Source of the DNA: CAYWXK01 sp964462515 | GTDB lineage: Bacteria; Planctomycetota; Phycisphaerae; Sedimentisphaerales; Anaerobacaceae | Assembly: GCA_964462515.1 (NCBI GenBank) | Contig: CAYWXK010000022.1 | Coordinates: 1-64,000, forward strand | Reading direction: 5' to 3' | Length of the DNA: 64,000 nt | Shown: piece after piece, positions 18,172-27,421 of the stretch | Position numbering within the stretch: position 1 is the first letter of the stretch | How the letters are laid out: the number at the start of each line of letters is the position of its first letter | Position numbers and translations under genes: made by a program | Notes under the pieces: model-generated | The model's input: only the letters and a program-made list of their open reading frames with translations | What the model was told of the DNA's origin: nothing | Database searches by the model: none

Positions 18172-19802
18172 TATTTTTGCTTGTGTTCCTGGACTACAGT
18201 AAGAATCTGGTTGGATTTTACGTTTGTAAGTTTCGTGGAGGTTTTATCCGGCCAGCAAATCTCGACGGTGTCTGCTTTTGTGGCACTGCCCAAGCCAAAA
18301 TGGCATCGCGGGTCAACCTGGCCGAGGTAACCCTTCACCGGAATCAAGTCCTGTATCTGAGTCAGCGAGCCGGCAGTGACGGTAACCCGTGCACCGATGG
18401 CGTCTGTTTTGCCGTTAGGTAACTTCGCATCGATAATAAGCCAGTTGTTTTTATTGCCGCCATCGTTTCGCAGCAACCTTGCCCGGTCGTTTAGGTTCAC
18501 AACAAGCAGGTCTATATCACCATCGTTATCATAGTCACCGTAGGTGGCACCTCGGCCTACATATTTTTGTTTGAAGTATAGGCCTGATTTGTCTGCTACA
18601 TCCACGAAATTACCCTTGCCATCATTTCGCACAAGCACGGCTTCTTCTGGGTATTCGTGGTGAGCGTCGCCGTTTGCGATAAAAATGTCGAGGTAGCCGT
18701 CACAATCGTAATCGAAGACGAGGCCGCCCCAACCGGTGTATTGGCCGCATATCGCAGCTAAATTCGATGGCGATGTGCGGTCTTCAAAATATTCCTTTTT
18801 GTTCATCAAGAGACACCCATATCCCATATCCGGGATATAGACGTCCAGCCAGCCGTCGCGGTCAACGTCACCTGCTACGGGCCCCATTGAAGAGACTCCC
18901 TGTCCTCCTTCGCCGAAGGCCAGGCCCATCTCAAGGGCTTTGTTCTCGAACGTGGCATTTGCTTTGTTTTTGAAGAAATAATTTTCCATTGCGTCATTTG
19001 CCACATAAATGTCGAGGTAGCCATCGTTGTCGAGGTCTGCAGCGGTGGCGCTCATAGCACGTCCCTCAGGCTGAAAAATTCCTGCCTCTTTGGTGACATC
19101 GGTAAATGTGCCATCGCCATTGTTACGATAGAGTGCATCCGGCTGACCATTATAGCTCAGCGGCCCCGGATAGCCGGCAGCGGCATAATAGGAGCGGAAC
19201 TTTCCGCTGTCGTATTCGAGATAATTTGCGACATAGACATCGAGGTCGCCGTCATTATCATAATCAAACCAGGGTGCTGAAAGGCTCCACCGGGGGTTGG
19301 CAAGACCTGAGGCCTGAGATATATCGGTAAAAGTTCCATCGCCGTTGTTTCGATAAAAAATGTTCGGTCCGTAATTAAGGACGTATAGGTCGAGGTCGCC
19401 ATCGCCGTCAAAATCTGCTGATGAGCATCCTACGCCGTAGCTTTCTCCGCCGCCTACGCCTGCTTCTTCGGTAACATCGGTGAATGTCCCGTCGCCATTA
19501 TTGCGATATAGATAGTTGCGAAGTTTTCCTTTGAGCTGCCGGCCGCGATTGTCGCTGACGTCTTTGTGCCAGCGTCCATTGGGGAAATAGATATCCAGCC
19601 AGCCATCGCCGTTGTAGTCAAAAAACATTGCCCCGCTGCCTGTTCCTTCAACTATGTTGCTTAGCTCAAAGTCGCCGTAACTTTGCTTGAAATGGATTCC
19701 CGCCTGGTCTGTAACGTCAGTAAATACAGGCAACTGAAGCTCTGCCGCAGCAGCGGGCCAGATGCTAACGATTATCAGTAGTATTATTAGCTTTGCCTTC
19801 AC
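18171..19802 (-). CDS. CRTAC1-type VCBS/ASPIC-UnbV protein
   Basis: A GTG start at 19802 is preferred: a GGAG lies 9-10 bases upstream and a signal peptide (VKAKLIILLIIVSIWPAAAA) begins there. A longer frame reaching back to 19895 would run far into the preceding gene. The 543-residue product carries a VCBS propeller with Asp-rich loops (DYNGDGWLDIY, DFDGDGDLDLY, DYDNDGDLDVY, DLDNDGYLDIY, DYDNDGDIDLL) and a C-terminal ASPIC/UnbV domain (NWLIIDAKLPNGKTDAIGARVTV, HFGLGSATKADTVEICWPD). It overlaps the upstream gene by 38 bases and the downstream multihaem gene by one base, so the three are tightly coupled. Its partner in the facing operon is the protein at 9485-11206. Confidence 0.87.
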   Translation of the reverse strand: MKAKLIILLIIVSIWPAAAAELQLPVFTDVTDQAGIHFKQSYGDFELSNIVEGTGSGAMFFDYNGDGWLDIYFPNGRWHKDVSDNRGRQLKGKLRNYLYRNNGDGTFTDVTEEAGVGGGESYGVGCSSADFDGDGDLDLYVLNYGPNIFYRNNGDGTFTDISQASGLANPRWSLSAPWFDYDNDGDLDVYVANYLEYDSGKFRSYYAAAGYPGPLSYNGQPDALYRNNGDGTFTDVTKEAGIFQPEGRAMSATAADLDNDGYLDIYVANDAMENYFFKNKANATFENKALEMGLAFGEGGQGVSSMGPVAGDVDRDGWLDVYIPDMGYGCLLMNKKEYFEDRTSPSNLAAICGQYTGWGGLVFDYDCDGYLDIFIANGDAHHEYPEEAVLVRNDGKGNFVDVADKSGLYFKQKYVGRGATYGDYDNDGDIDLLVVNLNDRARLLRNDGGNKNNWLIIDAKLPNGKTDAIGARVTVTAGSLTQIQDLIPVKGYLGQVDPRCHFGLGSATKADTVEICWPDKTSTKLTNVKSNQILTVVQEHKQK

Positions 19803-21816
19803 TTTTTTCTGACTCCGGTGTAATCTTGTATCCGGGCAGATTGTCAGTACCCGGAACACCATCCCAAAGCGCTCCCATATCAATCCATTCGACAAAGGTG
19901 CGTTTCTGGTCTTCGGTTAGGGCCTCGGCTCCATCCGGAGGCATTTTTATTATCGGCTCGCGCGAGCAGATACTATTGCCCCAGGGTCTTGATACGTTAC
20001 GTCCGAAAATATGCCAGACAAGAACACTGGTTCTTGCTGTGCCCGGGTCAACATATTTTCTGCGGTTGGGCTGCTCGCCCGCAGCAAGCAGACTTTCGTA
20101 ACTGCGATTAAAATACGCCTTTCCTCCTGGCCGGGCAATCAGCGATAAGTCAGGCGTAAGGTAAGGAACTGAACCAGCCTTACTGTGGCAAGCGACACAT
20201 TTGGCGGAAATTATCGTCATAACATCGCTGCGAAAATCAACCGTCCGCCTTCGTTCCGGAGGAAGAGTCAGTTTATTTGAGGGGCGGGCAAGCGCCTTGA
20301 CAAAAATATTTTCAGGAGTCAGTTCCGCATCCTCATGACAGCCAATACAGCCTCTCGGCTCGTGGTTCTTGACCCAAATCCAGCTACAGGTTCGTAGTGC
20401 CATGCCATTACTATCGAGAGTTTGAAGCTCAATTGCGGTGTTCGCCGGCACCTCGATATTAAATGAACCATCCTCCTCAACCGGAATTTCGCCCAAAATC
20501 CGACGCTGTGCAAGGCGAGGGATTCCAGTGACCTGTGGCTCATCAGTGCTTGCAGAACTATCTATCGTGTCTTTTGTGACTGAAATTCCTTCGAGGACAC
20601 GAAGTTTTTTTGCTGTTCCGCGCGGCAGCCACTCCGGCTCCTTGAGGTCAGAAGTATATACGTTCAGACAATAGAGTTTGCCGTATGGGTCTTGTTCAGA
20701 GACCACGCTCGAGCGGCCATCCGGTTCAGGGCGAGGGATTACCGCCTTGGCCTGTATGTCGTGATAATCGGGGCTGTCAAAAATCATCTGGAATTTTCCT
20801 GTCGAAGGGTCGAGAACATATACCCCGTGAGTATCTTTTCCATTTGCTTGTCTTCGAGAGACAAGAATTCGGCCATCAGGAAGCGGCGAAGGCGAATGAA
20901 ACAGACCATCGGACTGGCTGGTTATCGGTCGATACGAATGAAGCGGTCTTCGTAAAGATACACAGCCGAGAGTCCCCGCGCCATCCCAGGGGACACTGTC
21001 AGCTTCGACAAACACTGCAAGACCTTTTGATGTAATGCAGGGCATATATTTTATCCGCTTATCCCCATCGGCGGAAAACAATGCGCAGTCTGTGCCGTCA
21101 ATGTTTATGCCGAATAGGGCGACTCTCCCGAGCGGTCCTCGGGTCAGCGTGGAACGCTGCCAGCTTGCGAAAAGCACCCGTCCATCGGGCATAATGAACG
21201 GGTCCATATCACTGGAAAGATTGAAGGTCAACTGGCTAACAGCAGAGCCGTCCAGCTTGCACGAATACAAACTGGTGGTTGGGCCAGTTCCATATTCATT
21301 TAATAAACCATTTTCGAACCTGACAAAAGTAAGCTGATACCAGGGTTTTGGCGAATCGAGCGTATAGAGCGTTGCCTGATATGAGGGACTCCGGCAGTCG
21401 CCGAGGTTGTCGGTAATCTGCCTGACATTCGTGCCGTCAACTGTCATTTCAAAGATGTTCCAGTGGTCTATTTGTGTCCTTTTCCCCGCAAAAAGGATAT
21501 GCAAGGCATCGAACGAAATCTCCGCATCACAGGCGCTATGAAACCCTTCGCTAAGCACCTTTATAGATAAGTCGGGCTGCACCATAACCAGGCGAGCTTC
21601 CTCGCCAAAGTTTGTCCGCATCATACCGCCGGCTAATGAGCCTTGCTGCTCAGCGGTTTTTCTTACAGGAAGCTGTGCGACAACAAATGGAGGCAGTTTG
21701 GTGGTCGGGGGGCGGGGGTCGGGGGAACCTCCCGATACTATTGTAGGAAATAGAACAACAAAAACTCCAAGCTGCCCCCACAATTGTTTCTGACGCGCAA
21801 AACCAACCTTTTTCAC
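19765..21816 (-). CDS. HzsA-like PD40 protein with two c-type haem motifs
   Basis: The GTG at 21816 begins a plausible signal peptide (VKKVGFARQKQLWGQLGVFVVLFP), preceded by AGAGGAAAAG. The frame is open to an ATG at 21942, giving 725 residues in place of 683, so the start is uncertain. The protein has PD40-type propeller blades (ISFDALHILFAGKRTQIDHWNIF, MPDGRVLFASWQRS, SPLPDGRILVSRRQANGKD) followed by two haem sites, CIGCH at 490-494 and CVACH at 540-544, and a C-terminal cytochrome-like segment. This order is that of proteins annotated as hydrazine synthase alpha subunit-like. No beta/gamma hydrazine synthase subunits are present, so hydrazine synthesis is not implied. It is the first gene of the minus-strand operon. 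Confidence 0.8.
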   Translation of the reverse strand: MKKVGFARQKQLWGQLGVFVVLFPTIVSGGSPDPRPPTTKLPPFVVAQLPVRKTAEQQGSLAGGMMRTNFGEEARLVMVQPDLSIKVLSEGFHSACDAEISFDALHILFAGKRTQIDHWNIFEMTVDGTNVRQITDNLGDCRSPSYQATLYTLDSPKPWYQLTFVRFENGLLNEYGTGPTTSLYSCKLDGSAVSQLTFNLSSDMDPFIMPDGRVLFASWQRSTLTRGPLGRVALFGINIDGTDCALFSADGDKRIKYMPCITSKGLAVFVEADSVPWDGAGTLGCVSLRRPLHSYRPITSQSDGLFHSPSPLPDGRILVSRRQANGKDTHGVYVLDPSTGKFQMIFDSPDYHDIQAKAVIPRPEPDGRSSVVSEQDPYGKLYCLNVYTSDLKEPEWLPRGTAKKLRVLEGISVTKDTIDSSASTDEPQVTGIPRLAQRRILGEIPVEEDGSFNIEVPANTAIELQTLDSNGMALRTCSWIWVKNHEPRGCIGCHEDAELTPENIFVKALARPSNKLTLPPERRRTVDFRSDVMTIISAKCVACHSKAGSVPYLTPDLSLIARPGGKAYFNRSYESLLAAGEQPNRRKYVDPGTARTSVLVWHIFGRNVSRPWGNSICSREPIIKMPPDGAEALTEDQKRTFVEWIDMGALWDGVPGTDNLPGYKITPESEKSEGKANNTTDNR

Positions 21817-22099
21817 CTGAACTTCTTTTCCTCTAAAACCCGAAAAAACTTCTTTGCCAGGTTGTTCCAGCAGTTGCCCTTGCCATAAGTAGAATAAGTC
21901 AGCATCGTAATCTGCTATGACAATTTCAGGACAATAAAACAATTATACCAGAACACAACAGAATTGGCAAATAGAACAGGGGTGCGTGGATTCCAACCGC
22001 CTTTGGCCCTACGACCTTACGAACCAAAAACAGCAGAAAACTACTATGTGCAAACACATTTAACTTTTATGCACTTTTAAGATATTGCTTAAAAAAATT

Positions 22100-22127
22100 T
22101 TGTCTTTACTATTTGATGGGGTATAAT
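22100..22127 (+). promoter_or_regulatory. Candidate sigma-70-type promoter of the ribokinase-like gene
   Basis: TTGTCT at 22100-22105 and TATAAT at 22122-22127 are separated by 16 bases. Transcription would start near 22134. That falls after the first in-frame ATG (22126) and before the second (22153), and so supports the second as the true start, with AAAGGGG at 22136-22142 as ribosome binding site in a very short leader. Confidence 0.5.
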
Positions 22128-22152
22128 GAGCTATGAAAGGGGTCTTTGGCAG

Positions 22153-23160
22153 ATGATGCCGGAAAGGATTCCAAAGGTTGTTGTAATTGGCGGCACCTAC
22201 GTTGATATGGCGATAAGGTGTCAGCAGCTTCCCACCGCGGGGCAGAGTGTGGTTGGTTCTGCTCTCTCATATACAGCCACCGGCCCAGGGCCAAATCAGG
22301 CGGCACAGGCGGCACTATGCGGCTGCGAAGTTCACTTAGTCAGCAAGGTCGGCGGTGATGCGTTCGCCCAGATGGCGAAAAAAAGCCTGACAGACTTCGA
22401 TGTCAACACAGATTTTGTCTTTACTGCGCCAGCCAAAAATACGGGCGTGGTGGTAACAATTGTCAACGCAACAGGCGATAATGCCATCTGCACATACACC
22501 GGTGCCAATAGTGCCTTGGGGCCGCAGGATATTCAGGCAGCCGAACAGATTATCTCACAGGCCGATGTGTGCCTTATTCACGGCGCTTTTCCGCAGGATG
22601 CGATTACTACCGCTATTCGCTGTGCACAGGTGCACAGCAGAAAGGTGATACTGAATCCTGCCCACCCGATAGAACCGGCTCCAGCGCAAGGCAGAGGAAA
22701 GACCTGCCGCGGCGGCGAGCTGCCTGCTGAGTATTTTTCGGTCGATATTTTGATACCAAATCTTTATGAGGCGGCGGACATTGCCGAGCAGGAATCAGCC
22801 CACGTCCGCACGGCAAAATTAGTCGGCTCAGAGCTGGTGGCACGCGGCGTTCGAGCGGCCGTCATAACGATGGGCAAACGCGGCTGCATGGTTGTTGACA
22901 GAGATGGCGCCGACCACATTCCTGCTTTTGAAGTCGAGCTTATAGACCAGACCGGCAGAGGTGATGCGTTTGCCGGAGCGCTGGCGGCTTATTACGCCGT
23001 CAAAAACGATATCAGAGAGGCAGCCAAATTCGCATCGGCTGCGGGGGCACTTGCCTGCACAAAGTTCGGCTCAATTGAGGCGCTTCCTACAAAGGACGAA
23101 ATCATTCAGCTGCTTCAAAAAGAAGACATCGACCTGCTCCGAAGGAGCCCAGAAACCTAA
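22153..23160 (+). CDS. PfkB-family sugar kinase (ribokinase-like)
   Basis: The 335-residue product begins at the ATG at 22153, supported by AAAGGGG 10 bases upstream and by the promoter at 22100-22127. It has the PfkB features: an N-terminal VIGGTYVDMAIRCQQLP, then a GPGPNQAAQAALCG substrate-binding segment, ILNPAHP, and the C-terminal signature DQTGRGDAFAGALA, whose Asp before AFAG is the catalytic base of the family. Ribokinase phosphorylates ribose at O5, but PfkB members differ in substrate, so the sugar or nucleoside used is not certain. It is monocistronic, divergent from the HzsA-like gene. An insertion rich in Pro/Gly (PIEPAPAQGRGKTCRGG) follows the NPAHP motif. Confidence 0.85.
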   Translation: MMPERIPKVVVIGGTYVDMAIRCQQLPTAGQSVVGSALSYTATGPGPNQAAQAALCGCEVHLVSKVGGDAFAQMAKKSLTDFDVNTDFVFTAPAKNTGVVVTIVNATGDNAICTYTGANSALGPQDIQAAEQIISQADVCLIHGAFPQDAITTAIRCAQVHSRKVILNPAHPIEPAPAQGRGKTCRGGELPAEYFSVDILIPNLYEAADIAEQESAHVRTAKLVGSELVARGVRAAVITMGKRGCMVVDRDGADHIPAFEVELIDQTGRGDAFAGALAAYYAVKNDIREAAKFASAAGALACTKFGSIEALPTKDEIIQLLQKEDIDLLRRSPET

Positions 23161-23405
23161 CCAACTCATCAACAGTATCTTACTCCAGCTCTTTTGTTCG
23201 CTTATACTGACTTAGACACCCTTTCGAATCCGCTAAAAATGAATGAAATAATCACATCATTCGTCATTTAATCCGATACAGAACATACAAACCTCAAGAT
23301 CGCCAGCCAGCCATATAACAATTATTTGACTTTTGCTCGTAATAATTGTATCATAACACTGTATCATAAAATGAGATACGAGCCACGAACGACGAGTAAC
23401 GAGTT

Positions 23406-24050
23406 ATGTTTACAGGGCTTATCGAGACAATTTGCAAGGTTACGTCGGTCCGACCGGCCGCGGGTGGAATGCTGCTGACGGTAGATTTGGGCAGTCTATC
23501 TGCCGACTGCAAAGTCGGCGACAGTATCGCCATAAGCGGGGTCTGCCTAACCATTGCCGGTCTTGATGGAACATTAGCAGCTTTTGAGATAAGTCCCGAA
23601 ACACTGGCAAAATCAACCCTCGGAAAATTGAGCTTTTCATCACAAGTTAATGTTGAACTCGCGATGAAACCTGCAGACCGGTTTGGCGGACATTTCGTCC
23701 TGGGGCACGTCGATGGCGTAGCGAGGATTGCTGCGATCGAAAAAAGCGGTGAGTTTGCCGATATAGAATTTGCAGCCGACCCGGAATTGCTCAGTCAAAT
23801 GGTAGTCAAAGGCTCGGTTGCCGTTGATGGGATAAGCCTTACGATAGCAGCTATGAATAGTGCCGGCTTCAGGGTTGCAATAATACCGCAGACCCTAAAA
23901 AAAACCACACTGGGTGTGGCCAAAACCGGCGACTTGGTTAATATCGAAACCGACATAATCGTAAAGACGATAAAAAAACAACTTGAATCCGTCCTCGGTG
24001 GACCAAAAGAAACGCTGACCATTGAAAAGTTAAGACACTTAGGCTTCTAA
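23406..24050 (+). CDS. ribE: Riboflavin synthase alpha chain
   Basis: The 214-residue protein starts with the characteristic MFTGLIET and consists of two similar lumazine-binding barrels (about 1-95 and 96-195). Each contains the motif pattern seen as GDSIAISGVCLTIA and KGSVAVDGISLTIA. The enzyme dismutates two molecules of 6,7-dimethyl-8-ribityllumazine to riboflavin. Other rib genes are not in the window and no FMN riboswitch was recognised upstream. It is followed at 30 bases by pdxA on the same strand, giving a pair of cofactor genes. Confidence 0.95.
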   Translation: MFTGLIETICKVTSVRPAAGGMLLTVDLGSLSADCKVGDSIAISGVCLTIAGLDGTLAAFEISPETLAKSTLGKLSFSSQVNVELAMKPADRFGGHFVLGHVDGVARIAAIEKSGEFADIEFAADPELLSQMVVKGSVAVDGISLTIAAMNSAGFRVAIIPQTLKKTTLGVAKTGDLVNIETDIIVKTIKKQLESVLGGPKETLTIEKLRHLGF

Positions 24051-24080
24051 ACAAAGTGTAAGATAGATTAAATACTGTGT

Positions 24081-25145
24081 ATGAAAAGTAACGGCAACAA
24101 CTTGATTGCTAATCAGCCGGTCATCGGCATAACGATGGGCGATGCTGCTGGAATCGGGCCGGAGATTATTGTCAAGGCCCTGGCTGACCCGGAGGTCCGT
24201 AAGGCAGCAAAGTTCATCATCTTCGGTATGAATGAGCAGCTCTGCTACGCTGCTGACGCCGCCGAGATTGAGCCGTTCTGGGGCCGCCATCAGCATGAGA
24301 AAATCAGCCGGGATTATCCGTATAAAGTCGTTGTCGCCGATTACGATGAGTATCCTTTTGCAACCTGGATTCGGGGGCCGAGCAAAATAGCCGGCGAAGC
24401 ATCACTGCGGTTCTGTATTGACGCCATTGAAGCTGCAAAAGACGGCATAATAGATGCCGTCGTAACCGCACCAATCAGCAAGACCAGTTGGAAGCTGGCC
24501 GGTGCAAATTGGCCAGGCCACACCGAAATGTTTGCCCATCGCTGCAAATCAAAGCGAAAGGCAATGATGTTCGTCGCAGGCCCGCTGCGAATAGTGCTGG
24601 CAACAATCCACGAAGCTCTTTTTGAGGTAAGGCACAAGTTCAATATCGGCTGTGTGTTCGAGCCGATAGACCTGGTCAATACTACTCTCAAAGAATATTT
24701 TCACATCGAAAACCCCAAAATCGGCGTAGCCGCATTAAATCCGCATGCCGGCGAAAATGGCCAGTTCGGTGACGAAGAGCAGCGAATAATCTCACCGGCG
24801 ATACTATTAGCTCAGGAGCAAGGGATAAATTGTAAAGGTCCGTTCCCAGCCGACACCCTCTTTATGCACGCTGTCCAGGGCGAATTCGATGCGGTCGTCG
24901 CAATGTATCACGACCAGGGCATGATACCGGTTAAACTTCTCCACTTCGAGCAGGCGGTTAATATAACCATCGGCATCCCGATAATAAGAACGTCACCGGC
25001 TCACGGCACCGCCTTCGACATCGCAGGCAAGCACATCGCTAACCCGGCCAGTATGAAAGCCGCCATTCTTACCGCCATCCAGATGGCAAAAACAAAAAAG
25101 TGCATAGGTGCACAAGAGCAAAAGAGCGTAAGCAAACTCCGTTAG
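24081..25145 (+). CDS. pdxA: 4-hydroxythreonine-4-phosphate dehydrogenase
   Basis: The 354-residue protein has the PdxA hallmarks: ITMGDAAGIGPEIIVKAL at the start, the metal-binding His in GHTEMFA, NPHAGENG, MYHDQGMIPVKL, and RTSPAHGTAFDIAGK near the end. It oxidises 4-phosphohydroxy-L-threonine in pyridoxal 5'-phosphate synthesis. The family usually has about 330 residues; the extra length is mostly a linker around DEYPFATWIRGPSKIAGEAS. Its stop codon TAG lies inside the left arm of a family B inverted repeat (25137-25149), so the repeat supplies the last codons (KLR) and the stop. Confidence 0.95.
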   Translation: MKSNGNNLIANQPVIGITMGDAAGIGPEIIVKALADPEVRKAAKFIIFGMNEQLCYAADAAEIEPFWGRHQHEKISRDYPYKVVVADYDEYPFATWIRGPSKIAGEASLRFCIDAIEAAKDGIIDAVVTAPISKTSWKLAGANWPGHTEMFAHRCKSKRKAMMFVAGPLRIVLATIHEALFEVRHKFNIGCVFEPIDLVNTTLKEYFHIENPKIGVAALNPHAGENGQFGDEEQRIISPAILLAQEQGINCKGPFPADTLFMHAVQGEFDAVVAMYHDQGMIPVKLLHFEQAVNITIGIPIIRTSPAHGTAFDIAGKHIANPASMKAAILTAIQMAKTKKCIGAQEQKSVSKLR

Positions 25146-25225
25146 AAAGTTCACACGGGGGTTTAAACCCTGTGTGAACTCGGGATATTTCACCCCGCGT
25201 AGAAACGCGGGGCTTTCTAACGGAG
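25137..25225. repeat. Family B inverted repeat, copy 1, with nested hairpins
   Basis: Outer arms CTCCGTTAGAAAG (25137-25149) and CTTTCTAACGGAG (25213-25225) are perfect inverted repeats of 13 bp. Nested inside are two more hairpins: GTTCACAC to GTGTGAAC (25149-25179) and CCCCGCGT-AGAA-ACGCGGGG (25193-25212). The element provides the pdxA stop codon and could form a structured terminator between pdxA and rsmA. Confidence 0.75.
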
Positions 25226-25262
25226 TAAACTTGAGCGCCTGTAGTTTGTGCATTTACAACTT

Positions 25263-25299
25263 GCCCCGTTAGAAATGAAAGTCGTTTTTCTAAGGGGGC
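25263..25299. repeat. Family B inverted repeat, copy 2 (short)
   Basis: GCCCCGTTAGAAA (25263-25275) and TTTCTAAGGGGGC (25287-25299) form an 11-bp-plus imperfect stem around 11 bases. It sits between copy 1 and rsmA, making two elements in tandem in one intergenic space. Confidence 0.65.
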
Positions 25300-25323
25300 T
25301 TGTGCCTTGTGCTCCTATGACTT

Positions 25324-26226
25324 ATGCTCTCTACTATGCAAACAAAACACCATATTCAGCAATTGCTTTCATCGGCGGGCGTTTTCCCAAAGAAACGGCT
25401 CGGCCAACATTTTCTGATTGACCTGAATTTAATGCGGCTGCTGGTGGACTATGCAAATATCCGCAATACCGACATCGTGCTTGAGGTCGGCTGCGGAACA
25501 GGGTCGCTGACCGAGGCATTAGGCCGGCAGGCCGGCAGGGTCGTCGCCGTCGAAATAGACAAGACTCTGGCTGAAATCGCAAAAAGTGAGCTTGAAAACT
25601 GCAAAAATGTCGAGATTATCAATGCCGACATCCTCGAAAATAAAAGCACCATCAACCCAATTGTTGTAGATGCCATAAAGCGTGCCGGCAAAAAACACCC
25701 AGGCCGAATTCTGCTGGTAGCAAATCTGCCCTACAGCGCTGCCTCACCTCTAATGCTAAATCTTCTTACAGGCCCAATAGCAGCCGATTGTATGTATGTT
25801 ACCGTTCAGAAGCAGGTTGCCGACCGAATGATGGCACCGCCCGGCAGCAGCGACTACGGCACCTTAAGCATATATCTTGCCGCAACCGGCGAGGTCAAAC
25901 TGATAAGGGTTTTGAAACCGACCGTCTTCTGGCCCCAGCCACAGGTCGATTCGGCAATGGTCAGCTTCGTTCGTGACAAAGACAAAATCGCTCGCATTCG
26001 GGATATGAAATTACTGGGCGATGTTGTAAATCTTTTTATGCGTCACCGCCGCAAAATGATAAGGGTTTGCACAAAATTTGCGCACGGCTGGCTTTCACAA
26101 ACTACAAACTGGCCTGAAATCTTCCATCAGTGCTCCATTGACGCGACTCAGCGCCCCGAGCAGCTTTCCGCCGATAGCTATGTCGCGATGGCAAATTTCT
26201 TCTACGATTACCTGAAGCAAAAATAA
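25324..26226 (+). CDS. rsmA: 16S rRNA (A1518/A1519) dimethyltransferase
   Basis: The 300-residue protein matches RsmA/KsgA: KKRLGQHFLIDLNLM at the N-terminus, the SAM-binding loop VLEVGCGTGSLTEAL, acidic VAVEID, NADILE, and the catalytic motif NLPYSAASPLML, then a C-terminal helical domain. It dimethylates two adjacent adenosines near the 3' end of 16S rRNA. An internal ATG at residue 5 (MQTKHH) could be the start. It is preceded by a repeat-rich space after pdxA. Confidence 0.95.
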   Translation: MLSTMQTKHHIQQLLSSAGVFPKKRLGQHFLIDLNLMRLLVDYANIRNTDIVLEVGCGTGSLTEALGRQAGRVVAVEIDKTLAEIAKSELENCKNVEIINADILENKSTINPIVVDAIKRAGKKHPGRILLVANLPYSAASPLMLNLLTGPIAADCMYVTVQKQVADRMMAPPGSSDYGTLSIYLAATGEVKLIRVLKPTVFWPQPQVDSAMVSFVRDKDKIARIRDMKLLGDVVNLFMRHRRKMIRVCTKFAHGWLSQTTNWPEIFHQCSIDATQRPEQLSADSYVAMANFFYDYLKQK

Positions 26227-26422
26227 CTTTATGCAAAAATGCAAAGCTCTTATAGTGCAACCGTTGTCCGAACTATATCGGTTTTTCAATCAAATGGGCA
26301 AGAATTTATCGTCGCCGGATAGTTTTATAGGCTTATGCTTTGCTGGTCAACAAGCGTTAATGGTTCCTACGGCCAGCGCAAGTTTGGTTTATACAATACC
26401 GTATTAAACGCAGACAGTGGTC

Positions 26423-27421
26423 TTACTTTTTTAACCTGAGGGGAATACCTTTTTCGCGGGCCTCAATTACAAGTGCCTTTAACTCTTCCAGCAGCATTTG
26501 CACCTGCTGGGTATTTTCAAGCAGATTTTCATAAAACTGTCCATCGTTGAGAAGCCTGCCGGCGCTTCCTTGCCCACTGTTTATCTTTTCCAGAATTAGC
26601 CGTAGTTGCGAAGTCGCCTCGCTTAATCCTTCGGTCAACTCTGCCACAGTAGGAACAAGATTGACATCGGCCTTTTCCAAAATAGCTTTCCCGGTAGTAG
26701 CTAACTCGCGGAATTCATCTATCGTGCATTGTGCCTTCTGCATCGTCTCGTTAACATCCTGCAGCCTTCGCCTGGCCAGCTTCGATGCCTCGCACACATT
26801 GTCGATGGTTTCATTGATTTTTTTCTTATTATTGGGGTCAGCAACGATTTCATTGGTGTTTTTCATAAAATAGTTTAGCCTCGTAACCAGCTCATCGAGT
26901 TTTTTCTGGATATCTGGTGGGAAAAACTCGCTTGCTTGCCCTGTTGAACCTTGCAGCAGCATATCTCGGACCAAAAATCTTGTCTCCGGCCGGTTGGGGT
27001 CACGCGGCGGCGCAGGCAATTTGTTAGGGTCAACTGTAATTTCAATATAACTACTACCCAGACCCCGCATCATTAGCTTTACTTCTACATTAGAGGGTAT
27101 ATTTATATATCTTTTATCAATACTAAGAACAACCAGTGTTTGATGATACTTCTGGTGGGTAATCAAATCCTCTCTTATCTCCGGGGCCATAACTTTGGTT
27201 ACCCTGCCGATTTGAAAGCCGCTTAACCGCACAGGTGTATCCTTTTGCACCCCTGGCGCTGTCGGGAATTGAACTAACACCTCAAAAGAGCTGATTTTGC
27301 TGACGGTCGTCGGCAGGTCGCCGAACTTAAATATCAGCCAGACGAGCGCACAGACAGCCGCCACAACGAAAATACCTACAATAATGTTGCGTTTTCTTTG
27401 GATGGTTTCATAGTCAGTCAC
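26423..27421 (-). CDS. MlaD-family (MCE domain) lipid-transport protein
   Basis: The 332-residue protein has one N-terminal membrane helix (about residues 12-30), then an MCE/MlaD domain (about 42-125; VLVQFPTAPGVQKDTPVRLSG), and a long helical C-terminal part (about 165-320) with heptad-like pattern rich in Leu and Glu. MlaD-type proteins form hexamers between the membranes and work with the MlaE permease and MlaF ATPase in lipid traffic. Neither partner is in the window. It overlaps the upstream MerR-type gene by four bases (ATGA), so the two are translationally coupled, which is an unusual pairing. Confidence 0.88.
   Translation of the reverse strand: MTDYETIQRKRNIIVGIFVVAAVCALVWLIFKFGDLPTTVSKISSFEVLVQFPTAPGVQKDTPVRLSGFQIGRVTKVMAPEIREDLITHQKYHQTLVVLSIDKRYINIPSNVEVKLMMRGLGSSYIEITVDPNKLPAPPRDPNRPETRFLVRDMLLQGSTGQASEFFPPDIQKKLDELVTRLNYFMKNTNEIVADPNNKKKINETIDNVCEASKLARRRLQDVNETMQKAQCTIDEFRELATTGKAILEKADVNLVPTVAELTEGLSEATSQLRLILEKINSGQGSAGRLLNDGQFYENLLENTQQVQMLLEELKALVIEAREKGIPLRLKK

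Noticed and set aside
19765..21816. Hydrazine synthase and anammox metabolism
   Set aside because: The protein shares the PD40/dihaem layout of the alpha subunit, but no beta/gamma subunits, hydrazine dehydrogenase or ladderane genes are present.
23161..23405. FMN riboswitch upstream of ribE
   Set aside because: The conserved RFN element motifs (AGGGYA..., GATGG..., GCNNGA...) were not found in order.
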